Shown: one piece after another, positions 55,101 to 62,996 of the stretch
How positions within the stretch are numbered: the stretch's first letter is position 1
How the letters are laid out: every line of letters begins with the position of its first letter
Assembly (NCBI GenBank): GCA_964646605.1
Contig: CAZYEX010000106.1
Span: forward strand, 35,513-99,512
Source of the DNA: SBAX01 sp964646605
GTDB lineage: Bacteria; Planctomycetota; Phycisphaerae; UBA1845
Length of the DNA stretch: 64,000 nucleotides
Direction: 5' to 3'
The notes under the pieces: model-generated
Told to the model about the DNA's origin: nothing
Database searches by the model: none
Seen by the model: the letters and a program-made list of their open reading frames with translations, nothing else
Position numbers and translations under genes: made by a program

Positions 55101-55225
55101 CCCTGATAGGTAAAGGCCGTGCCCAAGGGTGTCCCTCCACCCAGCGCGGGCGCGACGGCTACGAGTGCGATCAACCAACCTACGATGAATCGAATACCCG
55201 TTTTCTTCTCTCCTCTCAAAGTCAT
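52169..55225 (-). CDS. long fibre-like secreted protein
   Basis: A 1018-residue protein. A signal peptide (FIVGWLIALVAVAPALGGG) is followed by the N-terminal module GTAFTYQGQLKQNGAPVNERVDFRF. At least six tail-fibre-like units follow, such as VGIGTTAPTAKLDI, GVGTTTPANRLTV, VGIGTTTPGNRLVV and VGIGTTTPANRLHVF. The end shares its domain with the downstream gene (YNAFTGGHYAW, NRRCREDG, VVDRGGGD, SSDVPGCAMKDDP) and closes with a short coiled coil (RIAELEDRLERIEQCL). It is translationally coupled to the next gene. There is no good ribosome site before the ATG. Confidence 0.65.
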   Translation of the reverse strand: MTLRGEKKTGIRFIVGWLIALVAVAPALGGGTPLGTAFTYQGQLKQNGAPVNERVDFRFTLRPEVDGGPAVGSEIPLDDVEVVNGLFTVELDFGAGAFNGEARWLEVSVRAPHDPTDTGLFVQLEPRTPITPAPYALQTRGIFVDDAGHVGIGPGPFVVDADLQIGIDPVTNTVFGGTNLQIGDSFAAQLILGRPGADYMQIISSSSGNRVAAVGAGGLEFSTGSNTVDAFSRLFISPAGNVGIGTTAPTAKLDIAPAASGPTLRIPGTLDVGRNFNTGIDRPFVGIGIFGPLFGNESLSVYFPADDTQPFGGMSIATPSATGLPYYGYATQTRSAWSYLSGFDGAWRLHVGSSEPVTVTADGKIGLGGQFPSPTNTLSVFGSTDVQGNLGVGTTTPANRLTVVGDADVQGSVGIGTTTPGNRLVVVAANNGDGIRVIGSNTSGTKSPGVHLYDSTTQRGTLGLAKAANAFSSDAEIGDIVLRANTGKLLLQTGTAASGMSITAGGVGIGVANPGAPLHIAGEVRADGGVGYIARNPNNVGGIAIFGWLDDVARLRVGGTDPGGSNGIDIQTLGDRSLMRLLNNGNVGIGTTTPANRLHVFNGAAGLAPFGNAELALEDDSSTYLSLISPDANESGVLFGNPTNGSTAGGILFNSGNPNGLSFRTGTNDTQMVIDSSGRLGLGTPAPSVKAEFVSNGTALRLTSTNDDLPFLDLKAGTTVGPDTGGIRFLDGNNTVLWQVRADTFGEFSIRSGTTSRLRINPSGDNSEIRSGLTVNTLTVPTGFGILNVNSPTPGRLIRFNDTDDANLAIISEIGSITYSAGGTVSYNAFTGGHYAWSAEDYDEGTLVSMTGVNRRCREDGLGEPIYGISKTVKPNHPAVLGTYAQRLDIGGGSDTHLVSSVGNGELCVVDRGGGDIEPGDYLISSDVPGCAMKDDPAKFPIGHVIAKAADRITWSGNAVDERGVRRARISVLFTPFVRSGSLAADSDKDRRIAELEDRLERIEQCLPRAEAQRLEGP

Positions 55226-55404
55226 GTTCGAAGCGAAATCATATTATCCATGCGGGGTCGCGGGGGGCACGGTGCGCGGCGCGGGTCGCTCCGTATCCGG
55301 GTGATGATGGAGGCCGCGCCCGGGTTCGGCCGTTTCGCACGGGAGGCGGGTAACCGTATCCCTCACCACGCAGAGTCATCACCGTTCCCCTCGCAGAAGC
55401 GTGG

Positions 55405-57120
55405 TCAGTCCCAGAACAGGCGGACCCGGCCGGGGCCTCCCGCTTCGGGGGGGAAGTTGTTGGGGGTGCCGGGGGGGGCCGTACCTCTTGCGCCTCGACC
55501 CGCCATGATCGATGGCAACGGCGGGGGACTCGTGGTGAACTGATTGTTCACTCCACCCACTGCGGAGCAGAACGTAGAAATATAGTCAGGGTACGTCCCC
55601 TGCGCGCAACTCGGTCCGCTACCGCTCCCCCCCGTGGATCCGCTCTGCATGTCGAGGACAAGGCCAAGCGGGGTTTGCGGCTCCCCGCCAGCGCCGCCGG
55701 CGCCGGCGACGCCGACGAGGCTGCCGCCCAAGAAGCAATAGTCCGCATCGAGCACGGGCATATTGTCGGGCCCGCGGCGTCCACCCTCCCCGCCGAAGGC
55801 CCGGACCACGGCCAGGCTGTTGCGCACGACCGCGGAGAGTCCTCCGGTACTGCCGTGGTTCGCGGCTACTCCGGCGGCGCCGCCGCTGCCAACGGTGATT
55901 TGAAGCGATTCTCCCGGAACGACGTCTATGACGGCGCGAATAAAGGCGCCCCCGCCGCCCGCGCCCGATCCACCGCCCCCGATGGTGCTGTTGCACGAGG
56001 TGGCTGCGGCCGTGCTGCTGCTCCCGCCGCCGCCTCCGCCACCAGACCCGAGGTCTACCCCGAGCGCGATCACGCCTTCAGGAACGATGAACTCATGGAC
56101 CCCTGGCACGGTGAAGTCTTGGATGTTGCCCGGCGTGATCGGGTCGCCCGTCGTGAAGGGTATCCAGAAGGCGCCGTTGAAGCCCTCGAACTTTCCGTTG
56201 GCGGGGTTCAGCCGGATCGCGCCTCGGACGGCCGGCGGGTTGCTCGTGACGGCCGAGGCGAAGGTGGCGATCGGCGCGGGCGTGATTTTTTGGCGCGGAT
56301 CGAGGACCGCGAAGCCGGTCGTGCTCGCGCATGTTCCCCCGACGCCGGGGCGCACCTGGACCTCCAAGTACGACGCAGATCCCGACGGTGGGAGCGTCAG
56401 CGGGACCACTATCGTAAACAGACCATTGGCCACGGGCACGTCTTCGGAGCAGACGGTCGCGGAGACCGCCGCGCCCCCGGTCGCCACGTTGTAGAGCGCG
56501 AATCGAAGGTCGTAGACGCCGTTTGCGGGCAGTCCGTTCTCCTTGAGTTGGCCCTGATAGCTGAAGCCCGTTGAGAGGCGGCTTGGGCAATAATCCAGAC
56601 ACGCTGTCCCGTCTCCTTGATAGGCCCCGGAGAACTGGGCGCACGCGCCGGCGGTGGTCTCCAGGCAGGATTTTTCCGGCAAGCAACACGCTCCGAAACA
56701 CTCCGTCGAGGCGCAGCGCGTCCCGTGGCCCCGGAACTCGCCGCCTTCCTGCGTGCAACGAATGGTCCCGACGTCGGAACAGCCCGTATCCGGATCACAA
56801 CATGCTCCGACACAATCGACGTCGCCACAGGTCGTGCCGAGTCCGATGAACTCGTTGCGGTCGCAGTCGGCTCGAAAGCGGAGGCGGCAAATCCCGTCGG
56901 CAGCACAGCATGCGCCCGCGCAGATGTTCCGGTCGATGCAATCCGTACCTACGCCGACGAACTCCCTGCCCCCGCGCTCACAGGTCGTCTGGTCGGTGAC
57001 CTCGCAAAGCCCGTCCGAGCGACAACAGGCGCCGTCCTGTGCCTGCGCGGCGGGGACAAGGAGGGCCCCAAAGACAAAGCCGGCGATAGCCAACGACCAA
57101 CTCCGTGGAATAGCGTCCAT
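55405..57120 (-). CDS. GACC-repeat and glycine-rich fibre-like protein
   Basis: About 571 residues. The start at 57120 follows GGGAG by 8 bases; LAIAGFVFGALLVPAAQAQ is the signal peptide. Four Cys-rich units of the GACC type come first (GACCRSDGLCEV, GACCAADGICRL, GACCDPDTGCSD, GACCLPEKSCLE). The common TGFSYQGQLKENGLPANGVYDLRFALYN module follows. The last 200 residues are glycine-rich (GGGGGGGSSST, GGGGSGAGGGGAFIRAV) and end GGPGRVRLFWD, like the distal end of some phage tail fibres and receptor-binding tips. It lacks the VGIGTT units. Confidence 0.6.
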   Translation of the reverse strand: MDAIPRSWSLAIAGFVFGALLVPAAQAQDGACCRSDGLCEVTDQTTCERGGREFVGVGTDCIDRNICAGACCAADGICRLRFRADCDRNEFIGLGTTCGDVDCVGACCDPDTGCSDVGTIRCTQEGGEFRGHGTRCASTECFGACCLPEKSCLETTAGACAQFSGAYQGDGTACLDYCPSRLSTGFSYQGQLKENGLPANGVYDLRFALYNVATGGAAVSATVCSEDVPVANGLFTIVVPLTLPPSGSASYLEVQVRPGVGGTCASTTGFAVLDPRQKITPAPIATFASAVTSNPPAVRGAIRLNPANGKFEGFNGAFWIPFTTGDPITPGNIQDFTVPGVHEFIVPEGVIALGVDLGSGGGGGGGSSSTAAATSCNSTIGGGGSGAGGGGAFIRAVIDVVPGESLQITVGSGGAAGVAANHGSTGGLSAVVRNSLAVVRAFGGEGGRRGPDNMPVLDADYCFLGGSLVGVAGAGGAGGEPQTPLGLVLDMQSGSTGGSGSGPSCAQGTYPDYISTFCSAVGGVNNQFTTSPPPLPSIMAGRGARGTAPPGTPNNFPPEAGGPGRVRLFWD

Positions 57121-57122
57121 GA

Positions 57123-57437
57123 TCAATCTCCCTCTTGTTCCTTTCCCGTCTGTATCCGCGACTCAACTCGCGAAAGTCTCTCCCACGGTCCCCCGGTCAC
57201 GGGCACGGCGTTGATCGCTTGCACGCCCCCGACTTGCGTTCCCCCCGTGGGCGGATTGCCGCTTCCCGCGGCATCCCACAGCGTGAACTCGAAGTCGGCC
57301 GTGCCCTCCAACGGCACGCCGTCTTGTTTGAGCTGACCCTGATACGTGAACGCCGTGCCGACAGGCGCGGCGGCCGCGACGGGTGCGAGGATGAGAATAC
57401 AAACTGCTGCGATTCTTCTCGGAACTGCGAAACCCAG
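57123..57437 (-). CDS. mini fibre gene: module start fused to a short coiled coil
   Basis: An open frame encodes a signal peptide (FAVPRRIAAVCILILAPVAAAA), the module VGTAFTYQGQLKQDGVPLEGTADFEFTLWD up to INAVPVTGG, and then PWERLSRVESRIQTGKEQEGD. The end resembles the C-terminal coiled coil of the 1018-residue paralogue (DRLERIEQCL). The whole middle, over 500 residues in the paralogues, is missing. The only start in place is CTG at 57437, seven bases after AAGGAG; no ATG, GTG or TTG precedes the signal peptide. It ends two bases before the next gene. It may be a small working protein or a deletion relic. Confidence 0.45.
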   Translation of the reverse strand: MGFAVPRRIAAVCILILAPVAAAAPVGTAFTYQGQLKQDGVPLEGTADFEFTLWDAAGSGNPPTGGTQVGGVQAINAVPVTGGPWERLSRVESRIQTGKEQEGD

Positions 57438-57457
57438 GACTTTGCTCCTTTCGTTTG

Positions 57458-59512
57458 TTACCGGCTGGAATGCGACAACATCGCTTCCAGGTCGGCTCTA
57501 ACTTGCCGCAACGATTCCAAATCCATGCGCAGGGCCGCCCGCTCGGTTCGAAGCTCCTCGAGCAGCGCTGCGATATCAGCCGCCTCGACGCTCGCTTCCA
57601 ACGCAACAGCGCCAAACCCGGTTTCCGTGGACTTCGTTTGCGACTCGTCAACGGTTGCCGTCGGCGCCGTACCGTACGTCGTAGGGATGAAAATCAGGGA
57701 AAGCTGGGCCTTGCCGAATTCCGTAGATCCAAAAACGTCTTGCGCCATGACATGCACTGTCGTCGCGCCGGCGGAAACCGGAAAGAGTCGATGCAGCGTA
57801 ACGGGCATGCTCCACAGGCCGGCGCCGCCGGCCGGGTTGAACTCGACGATCATCAGCGCGTCGGCCGGGATGCTCGCCGGGTTCGTCGTCAGACCCCATT
57901 TGACGGTCGCCGCTGAGGTGCTGACCTGGCGCGAGCCGATCGTGGCGATGGCGAGGACATACCCGGCGGCGGGCGTAGTGATCAAATGTGACAGAACCGA
58001 TTCCGGCGGATCGGGAAACGTCGCCCCGATCGGCACGTCTTCGCCGGAGTAGACCAGTCCAGCACACCCCGGCTCGTCGAATATCTCTGCGGCGCTGATC
58101 GAGCTGCTGGGCAGGATCACCGACGAGTTCCCGCTCGGGCTGGCCACAACGTGCAGCTTCCCGGCGGGCGCGTTCGTGCCGATGCCCACGTCGCCGTCGT
58201 TTGCGACAGTCATGCGCGAGGTGAAGCCCGACCCCGAGTCGGTCCCCAGGAACACCGCTCCATCCGCGAGGATGAAGAACTGGCCCGTGGCTGCGTTGTA
58301 CTGAATCTTCGCGGCGTCGCTCCGCGACGGTTTGCTGAATCGGAAAAGCCCGGAGCCCGCGGCCGGCATTCCGATCGCAATCGCCGGCAGCGTTCCACCC
58401 TCGACCGCGAGCACGTCGTCGGCCTGAAACGCCGCGCCGGACGCCGAACCGTCAACGACGTGAAGAGCCGCGGCCGGGCTGGTCGTGCCGATTCCAACCT
58501 CGCCGCTCCCTTTGATCGTCAGTCGCGTGAAGTTGCCACCCGTGCGGAACTGCATCGCGTCTGGGAGCGTGTTTTCGTTGTACAGAATCGCCCCGTGAAA
58601 GAGCTCGGTCGAGGTGCTGCCCGGCCGGCTGAACGCCAGCCCGCCGAGCCGGTTGACCGGATTCATGAAGCTGAGCCAATTGTCCGCCGTTCGCTCCAGA
58701 AGGAGGTTCGAGGCCGTAATGGTCCCGGTGGGACCGACGTCGCCATTCTGCACGTGAAGCAGAGTGTCCGGGGCGGTCGTGTTGATCCCGAACCGGCCCG
58801 CGGGCGTAATGGTCGCGCGTACCGACGTGAAGCCGCCCGTGCCGGTGCGGAGGCTGAGCAACTTGTCCGGGGGGGCGAAGAATTGAGCATTGTCGCTTCC
58901 GTCGTAGGTCATTACCGCCCGCGCGACGCCGCCGGTGTCCAGCTTGGTGATGCCGAACCCCGATGGGAGCAGCAGACCTCCGCCGGCCACGTGCAGGCGG
59001 TCGAGCGGCGTGGTTGTGCCGATTCCGACGTTGCCGTTGTTATCGACGAAGACCGCGTCGCCCGGTTCGCCGTCCGCCGCGTCGAGCGAATGTCCGTCGA
59101 TCCCGGCCACGCTGAGCGCTTCGGCAGCGGTCTGGGCATAAGGTGTGGCGGTGACAGGCTGCCGCGGCGACAGCGTCGTGCCGTTCACCCGGATCTCCAG
59201 AAACCGCTGCTGCCCGTCGAATGCCCCCACGCCGAACTGGCCGGAGTCGTTGAGCAGCGCCGTGAACAGGCCGTTCGTCACCGTGACGTCCTGGCTGATA
59301 GCGACCCCGATCTGTGCACCACCCGACTCGATGTCGAAGAGCGCGAAGTCCATCGCAAACTCGCTGTTAGCGGGTAGTCCGTTCTCTTTAAGTTGCCCCT
59401 GATAGGTGAAGGCCGTACCCAAGGGTGTCCCTCCACCCAGCGCGGGTGCGACGGCCAGGGTCATGGCGACAATAAGCGCAGGTACGAACAACGCGAAAAT
59501 ACGAGTCTTCAT
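57458..59512 (-). CDS. fibre-like secreted protein, first of the cluster
   Basis: A 684-residue protein. AAAGGAG 7 nt before the ATG; signal peptide IFALFVPALIVAMTLAVAPALGGG. It has the module GTAFTYQGQLKENGLPANSEFAMDFALFD, then VGIGTTTPLDRLHV, FGINTTAPDTLLHV, VGIGTTSPAAALHV and VGIGTNAPAGKLHV units. A different C-terminal domain of about 150 residues follows (VTLHRLFPVSAGATTVHVMAQDVFG), then a helix suited to a coiled coil (LLEELRTERAALRMDLESLRQVRADLEAM). It is probably an exported fibre. Confidence 0.65.
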   Translation of the reverse strand: MKTRIFALFVPALIVAMTLAVAPALGGGTPLGTAFTYQGQLKENGLPANSEFAMDFALFDIESGGAQIGVAISQDVTVTNGLFTALLNDSGQFGVGAFDGQQRFLEIRVNGTTLSPRQPVTATPYAQTAAEALSVAGIDGHSLDAADGEPGDAVFVDNNGNVGIGTTTPLDRLHVAGGGLLLPSGFGITKLDTGGVARAVMTYDGSDNAQFFAPPDKLLSLRTGTGGFTSVRATITPAGRFGINTTAPDTLLHVQNGDVGPTGTITASNLLLERTADNWLSFMNPVNRLGGLAFSRPGSTSTELFHGAILYNENTLPDAMQFRTGGNFTRLTIKGSGEVGIGTTSPAAALHVVDGSASGAAFQADDVLAVEGGTLPAIAIGMPAAGSGLFRFSKPSRSDAAKIQYNAATGQFFILADGAVFLGTDSGSGFTSRMTVANDGDVGIGTNAPAGKLHVVASPSGNSSVILPSSSISAAEIFDEPGCAGLVYSGEDVPIGATFPDPPESVLSHLITTPAAGYVLAIATIGSRQVSTSAATVKWGLTTNPASIPADALMIVEFNPAGGAGLWSMPVTLHRLFPVSAGATTVHVMAQDVFGSTEFGKAQLSLIFIPTTYGTAPTATVDESQTKSTETGFGAVALEASVEAADIAALLEELRTERAALRMDLESLRQVRADLEAMLSHSSR

Positions 59513-59656
59513 GGAAAATCTCCTTTCGCCGAACCCCCTCTACGTCCAACCAAGCGGCGGCCCCTCGCGGAGGCCCAAGACCGCGAGCGATGTCTCACGA
59601 TGATGGCCGGGTAGTTGGCCAACGAACTCGGCAGGTTCACATCCTACCGAATTCAC

Positions 59657-59779
59657 ATGGGCAAAGTCCACAGCGTTTTGCGAGCGCTGCCCCCTCCGCA
59701 GTGGCATCCGTTGAACGTCCGAAAAAATGCCGACGTGCATAAGGCGGCCGACATGGTTATCATGAAGGTCGGCGGGTAG
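59657..59779 (+). pseudogene. diverged copy of the tsf 3' end before pyrH
   Basis: A 40-codon frame ends KNADVHKAADMVIMKVGG and stop. It aligns with the EF-Ts end KNA...DVLKAAGVTRVTDVVIMRVGGQ, with two in-frame gaps. The DNA match over the last 27 bases is 23. The first half of the frame (MGKVHSVLRALPPPQW) shows no likeness to EF-Ts. It may be a leftover of duplicated tsf or a small gene that captured the tail. Confidence 0.5.
59759..59776 (+). repeat. right copy of the 18-base direct repeat
   Basis: ATCATGAAGGTCGGCGGG, 17 of 18 bases identical to 50026-50043. Together the two copies bracket the five reverse-strand fibre genes. Confidence 0.65.
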
Positions 59780-59790
59780 GGTACAGTGTT

Positions 59791-59906
59791 GCGCCGCGCC
59801 TTGTGGGCGGCGCACCCAACGAATGGTTTGTCCGCTCGCTTGCGCTCGGGGCTCTGATCGCGCCACCCACGAGGGGTGACGCTACAGATGGCGCAGCGGG
59901 TGGCGC
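59791..59906 (+). promoter_or_regulatory. hairpin-rich leader of pyrH
   Basis: Two inverted repeats: GCGCCG/CGGCGC (59791-59813, extendable with a bulge) and the nine-pair GCGCCACCC/GGGTGGCGC (59860-59868 with 59898-59906), which ends 15 bases before the ATG. Within it GGTGACGCTACA and GGTGGCGCTACA form a near-perfect direct repeat. It could be a terminator or a translation-control element. No known riboswitch was recognised. Confidence 0.4.
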
Positions 59907-59921
59907 TACATGGAGCGCTCG

Positions 59922-60647
59922 ATGGCTTCAACTCGCTATGCTCGCGTACTCCTGAAGGTCAGCGGCGAGGGGCTCTGCGCGCCGGGGAAGACCGGCATCG
60001 ATGGCGCCGAGCTCCGCAAGCTCGCCAACGAGATCAAGCTGGTCGTCGATCTCGGCGTGCAGGTCTGCGTCGTCGTCGGGGGGGGGAACCTGGTCCGCGG
60101 GGCGGTGATCGCCAAGGAGACCTCGATCGAGGAAACCACCGGGCACTACATGGGCATGTTGGCCACGGTCATCAACGCCCTGGCGGTGCAGGATACGCTG
60201 GAGGCGCTGGGCGTGCCCACGCGGGTGCAAAGCGCCTTGCCCGTGCAGAACGTGTGCGAGAACTTCATCCGCCGCCGGGCCATGCGGCACATGGAAAAAA
60301 ACCGCGTCGTGATTTTCGCGGGCGGAACGGGCAACCCCTTCGTGACCACCGACACCGGGGCGGCGCTGCGCGCGGCCGAGGTCCGCGCCAACGTGCTCCT
60401 CAAAGCCACCAAGGTGGACGGCGTGTACACCGCCGACCCCAAGACCGACCCGACGGCCACGCGACTCGAGCACCTCAACTACAACCAGGTCATTGACCAG
60501 CGATTGGGAGTCATGGACGTCAGCGCCATCGATCTGTGCCAGCGCAGCGGCATTCCCATCATCGTCTTGAACCTCAAGAAACCGGGCAACATGCGGGCCG
60601 TCGTCCTCGGCGAAGGCGAGGGGACGCTCATCGACGGGGGGAAGTGA
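59922..60647 (+). CDS. pyrH: uridylate kinase (UMP kinase)
   Basis: A 241-residue bacterial UMP kinase of the amino-acid kinase fold, making UDP from UMP. YARVLLKVSGEGL, VCVVVGGGNLVRG, TGHYMGMLATVINALAVQD, VVIFAGGTGNPFVTTDTGAALRAAEV, LLKATKVDGVY and GVMDVSAIDLCQRSGIPIIVLNL are diagnostic. GGAG six bases before the ATG at 59922 supports that start over 59910. In most bacteria it follows tsf; here a 9.7-kb block lies between, and frr is not found downstream. Confidence 0.95.
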   Translation: MASTRYARVLLKVSGEGLCAPGKTGIDGAELRKLANEIKLVVDLGVQVCVVVGGGNLVRGAVIAKETSIEETTGHYMGMLATVINALAVQDTLEALGVPTRVQSALPVQNVCENFIRRRAMRHMEKNRVVIFAGGTGNPFVTTDTGAALRAAEVRANVLLKATKVDGVYTADPKTDPTATRLEHLNYNQVIDQRLGVMDVSAIDLCQRSGIPIIVLNLKKPGNMRAVVLGEGEGTLIDGGK

Positions 60648-60680
60648 TCGTCGACCGAGATGTTCACCTGCCGGGCTATG

Positions 60681-62660
60681 CTAACGGGACATCTGTCGGC
60701 GGCGGTGGAGGATGACGCCCCCGGCGGCGAGGATCAGGGCGGACATCACATAGGCACCGAGTTCGGAGACCGTGGGAATGGGATTGGGACCGGCGACGAC
60801 GGTGATGGTGGCCGGTCCGCCGCTTGGCGGGCCGTCGATGTAGTCCACGCGGAAGGAACCTGGCGGCACGCCCACCGGGGCGTCGGGATCGACGCCCATC
60901 GCGGTTTGGGTCCCATCGGCGACGGCGTCACCGCCGGTGTCCAGGCTCATCCCGTCCTGCGTGGAAAACGCGCCGCTGCTGCCGCCCGACCAGACACTCA
61001 CGAAGTCCAGCACGTAGAACCCGAACACATCGCCGGCTTGAGCGCCGCGCAACATGACGTCGGCGTGAAAGATCGGCTGCAGGGGATTGGCTGGAATCGT
61101 CGCGGGTTGTGTGGCGTTGATCTCCACGTACTGAATCTCCGCCCCTTCGAAGCCCTTGTCCATGGCGGGGAAGATGAGCTGCGTGTTTTGGGGGTTGACC
61201 GGGGCCCCGGCGTGCGTCTTCACGCCGATGACGTGACCCTGGTTGTCGGCATCGGCGGGCGTGTGCCCGAAGGCGATGCCGCGATCCAGACCGCCGATAT
61301 AGCCGATTCCCCACATCGAGTGCGATTCGCTGGGGTCCAGCACGTACACGGCTACGTCGCGCACGACCGTCGTACCCTCCGGGACGTTGATGGTGGATTG
61401 GATGCCGGGAGTGGCCCCATCCATGTCCAACACGACCTTCACGCACGGGTCGGTGTTGGTGGCGCTGCAGGCGTTGTGACACTCCCCTAGGTAGTCAATG
61501 GCCACGCCCGCGTGGTCGGCCTCGCACTCATTGCCGTACGTCGCACCATCGCATCCGCAGACCGGGTCCCACAGGGTGATGCACGCTTCGGGAATCGATT
61601 GACAAACGCCCTGGAAATCGCAGCAGCACTCGCCCGCGGCGTACTTGCAGAACTGCCCCGGCGGACAGGGAATCCCCGCGAATCCGCCGCAGACCGCGCC
61701 GTTTTTCGGGCCGGCCAGCGCGTGAATGACCGTGTCGTAGCACTCGATGCCGTTGATCGATACGACAATGTCGAGCGTGGGGAAGGTCGTCCCGCCGATC
61801 GCCCATCCGCTGTCGTAGTGGGTGAGCGGATCGTCGCCGACCGCAAGTTCGAGGCTGAGCCGGTGCTGGGCAGCGAACTCGCCGCCCACGGAGTACATTC
61901 CCACCCCTTTGATGGGAATGGTATCGCCCGCGGTGTTACTTGACGGGAGGACTTGCCACGTGAGGTTCACGAGACCGAAGTCGCGGAAGAGGCTGTTGTC
62001 GGCCAGCGGCACCAGGTCAAACCGTCCCACGACCGGACGCTCTTCTTCGAGAAGGCAATCGCAGGGGTCGAAGCAGCCGCGTTGAAACGTGCTGCCTCCG
62101 AGCATGTTGTAGGAGATGATCTCCGAGTTCGGCACGGCGCGGGCATCGAGATGAATGGCTGTGTCGAGGCAGAACATCCCGTGGATGGAGACGGTGATGT
62201 CGATATCCGGGAAATTCCCGACGTTGACCAAGCCGCTGTCGTAGTGCTCGGCGGGGTCGTCGCCCACCTCGAGGTCAAGCTCGATCCGATGTTGGAGGAC
62301 GGTCAGCGGGCCGGGGCTGCCGATCCGATAGGTGCCAGAGCCTGTCATCCACAGCTCCAGGTCGCTGTAGGGAAGCACCCAGTTCACGTCCTGCACGGCG
62401 TACACGTCCATCGAGCCGTCGTTGCCCGTGTACGTGAGTCGAAGCGTGCCGCGAACCGGACGTCCCTCCCAGATCGGGCACATGCATGGCGGAAAGCAGC
62501 CGCGCTGGAAGGTGCTTTTGGATTCGGTGAGTCGATAGATCGTCCCCCCGCCTGCGCCCAACGGATCCGCTAGAATCGTGCCAGGCAAGAAAAAGCCGCA
62601 CAAGACCGCGGACAGGGACCACCCAAATCGTAGGATCGTCTGGTTTCGCGAACATGTCAT
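60681..62660 (-). CDS. secreted Kazal-domain protein with IPTL-CTERM-like sorting tail
   Basis: A 659-residue protein. GGAGGT 7 nt before the ATG; signal peptide (GWSLSAVLCGFFLPGTILA). Two related domains of about 150 residues each begin STFQRGCF(P/D)PC. A Kazal-type unit WDPVCGCDGATYGNECEADHAG follows. The C-terminus reads IPTVSELGAYVMSALILAAGGVILHRRR: a short motif, a membrane helix and a basic end, as in IPTL-CTERM proteins processed by an exosortase-like enzyme (inference). It should therefore be surface-targeted. Kazal domains inhibit serine proteases in animals; their role here is unknown. Confidence 0.7.
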   Translation of the reverse strand: MTCSRNQTILRFGWSLSAVLCGFFLPGTILADPLGAGGGTIYRLTESKSTFQRGCFPPCMCPIWEGRPVRGTLRLTYTGNDGSMDVYAVQDVNWVLPYSDLELWMTGSGTYRIGSPGPLTVLQHRIELDLEVGDDPAEHYDSGLVNVGNFPDIDITVSIHGMFCLDTAIHLDARAVPNSEIISYNMLGGSTFQRGCFDPCDCLLEEERPVVGRFDLVPLADNSLFRDFGLVNLTWQVLPSSNTAGDTIPIKGVGMYSVGGEFAAQHRLSLELAVGDDPLTHYDSGWAIGGTTFPTLDIVVSINGIECYDTVIHALAGPKNGAVCGGFAGIPCPPGQFCKYAAGECCCDFQGVCQSIPEACITLWDPVCGCDGATYGNECEADHAGVAIDYLGECHNACSATNTDPCVKVVLDMDGATPGIQSTINVPEGTTVVRDVAVYVLDPSESHSMWGIGYIGGLDRGIAFGHTPADADNQGHVIGVKTHAGAPVNPQNTQLIFPAMDKGFEGAEIQYVEINATQPATIPANPLQPIFHADVMLRGAQAGDVFGFYVLDFVSVWSGGSSGAFSTQDGMSLDTGGDAVADGTQTAMGVDPDAPVGVPPGSFRVDYIDGPPSGGPATITVVAGPNPIPTVSELGAYVMSALILAAGGVILHRRRQMSR

Positions 62661-62996
62661 GACCCGGACCTCCGTCCAACGCGCCCCTACGTCTCCGTCG
62701 GGCCGCGATCGGCGCCCGTGGTCTATCAGACGCCGAACGGATCGTCAAGAGGCCGGTTCAACCAAATCGGAGAGCCCAACCCCGGCTTGGCCTCCACTTT
62801 CCTGTTGCCCGAGGTGACGCCGAGTCCCCACCCCGATCCGCGATTGTCCGACCCAACGAGCCCAGCCGTTCGCCTCGCCCACCGCCGTGCAGGCCCACCG
62901 CGGACGCCTCCATTCCGATGCCTTGTTCCGGGTCTCTAGTTCGCGCATAATGGAGCGGCATTCTCGCGCTGCTCATCGTCTTGGGGGCTCGGGGCT
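62661..62996. other. 336-base divergent intergenic region
   Basis: No gene is seen. Near its right end TTGTTC (62923-62928), 17 bases and CATAAT (62946-62951) form a possible promoter about 40 nt before the kinase start. The left end holds the GGAGGT ribosome site of the reverse gene. Confidence 0.4.
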
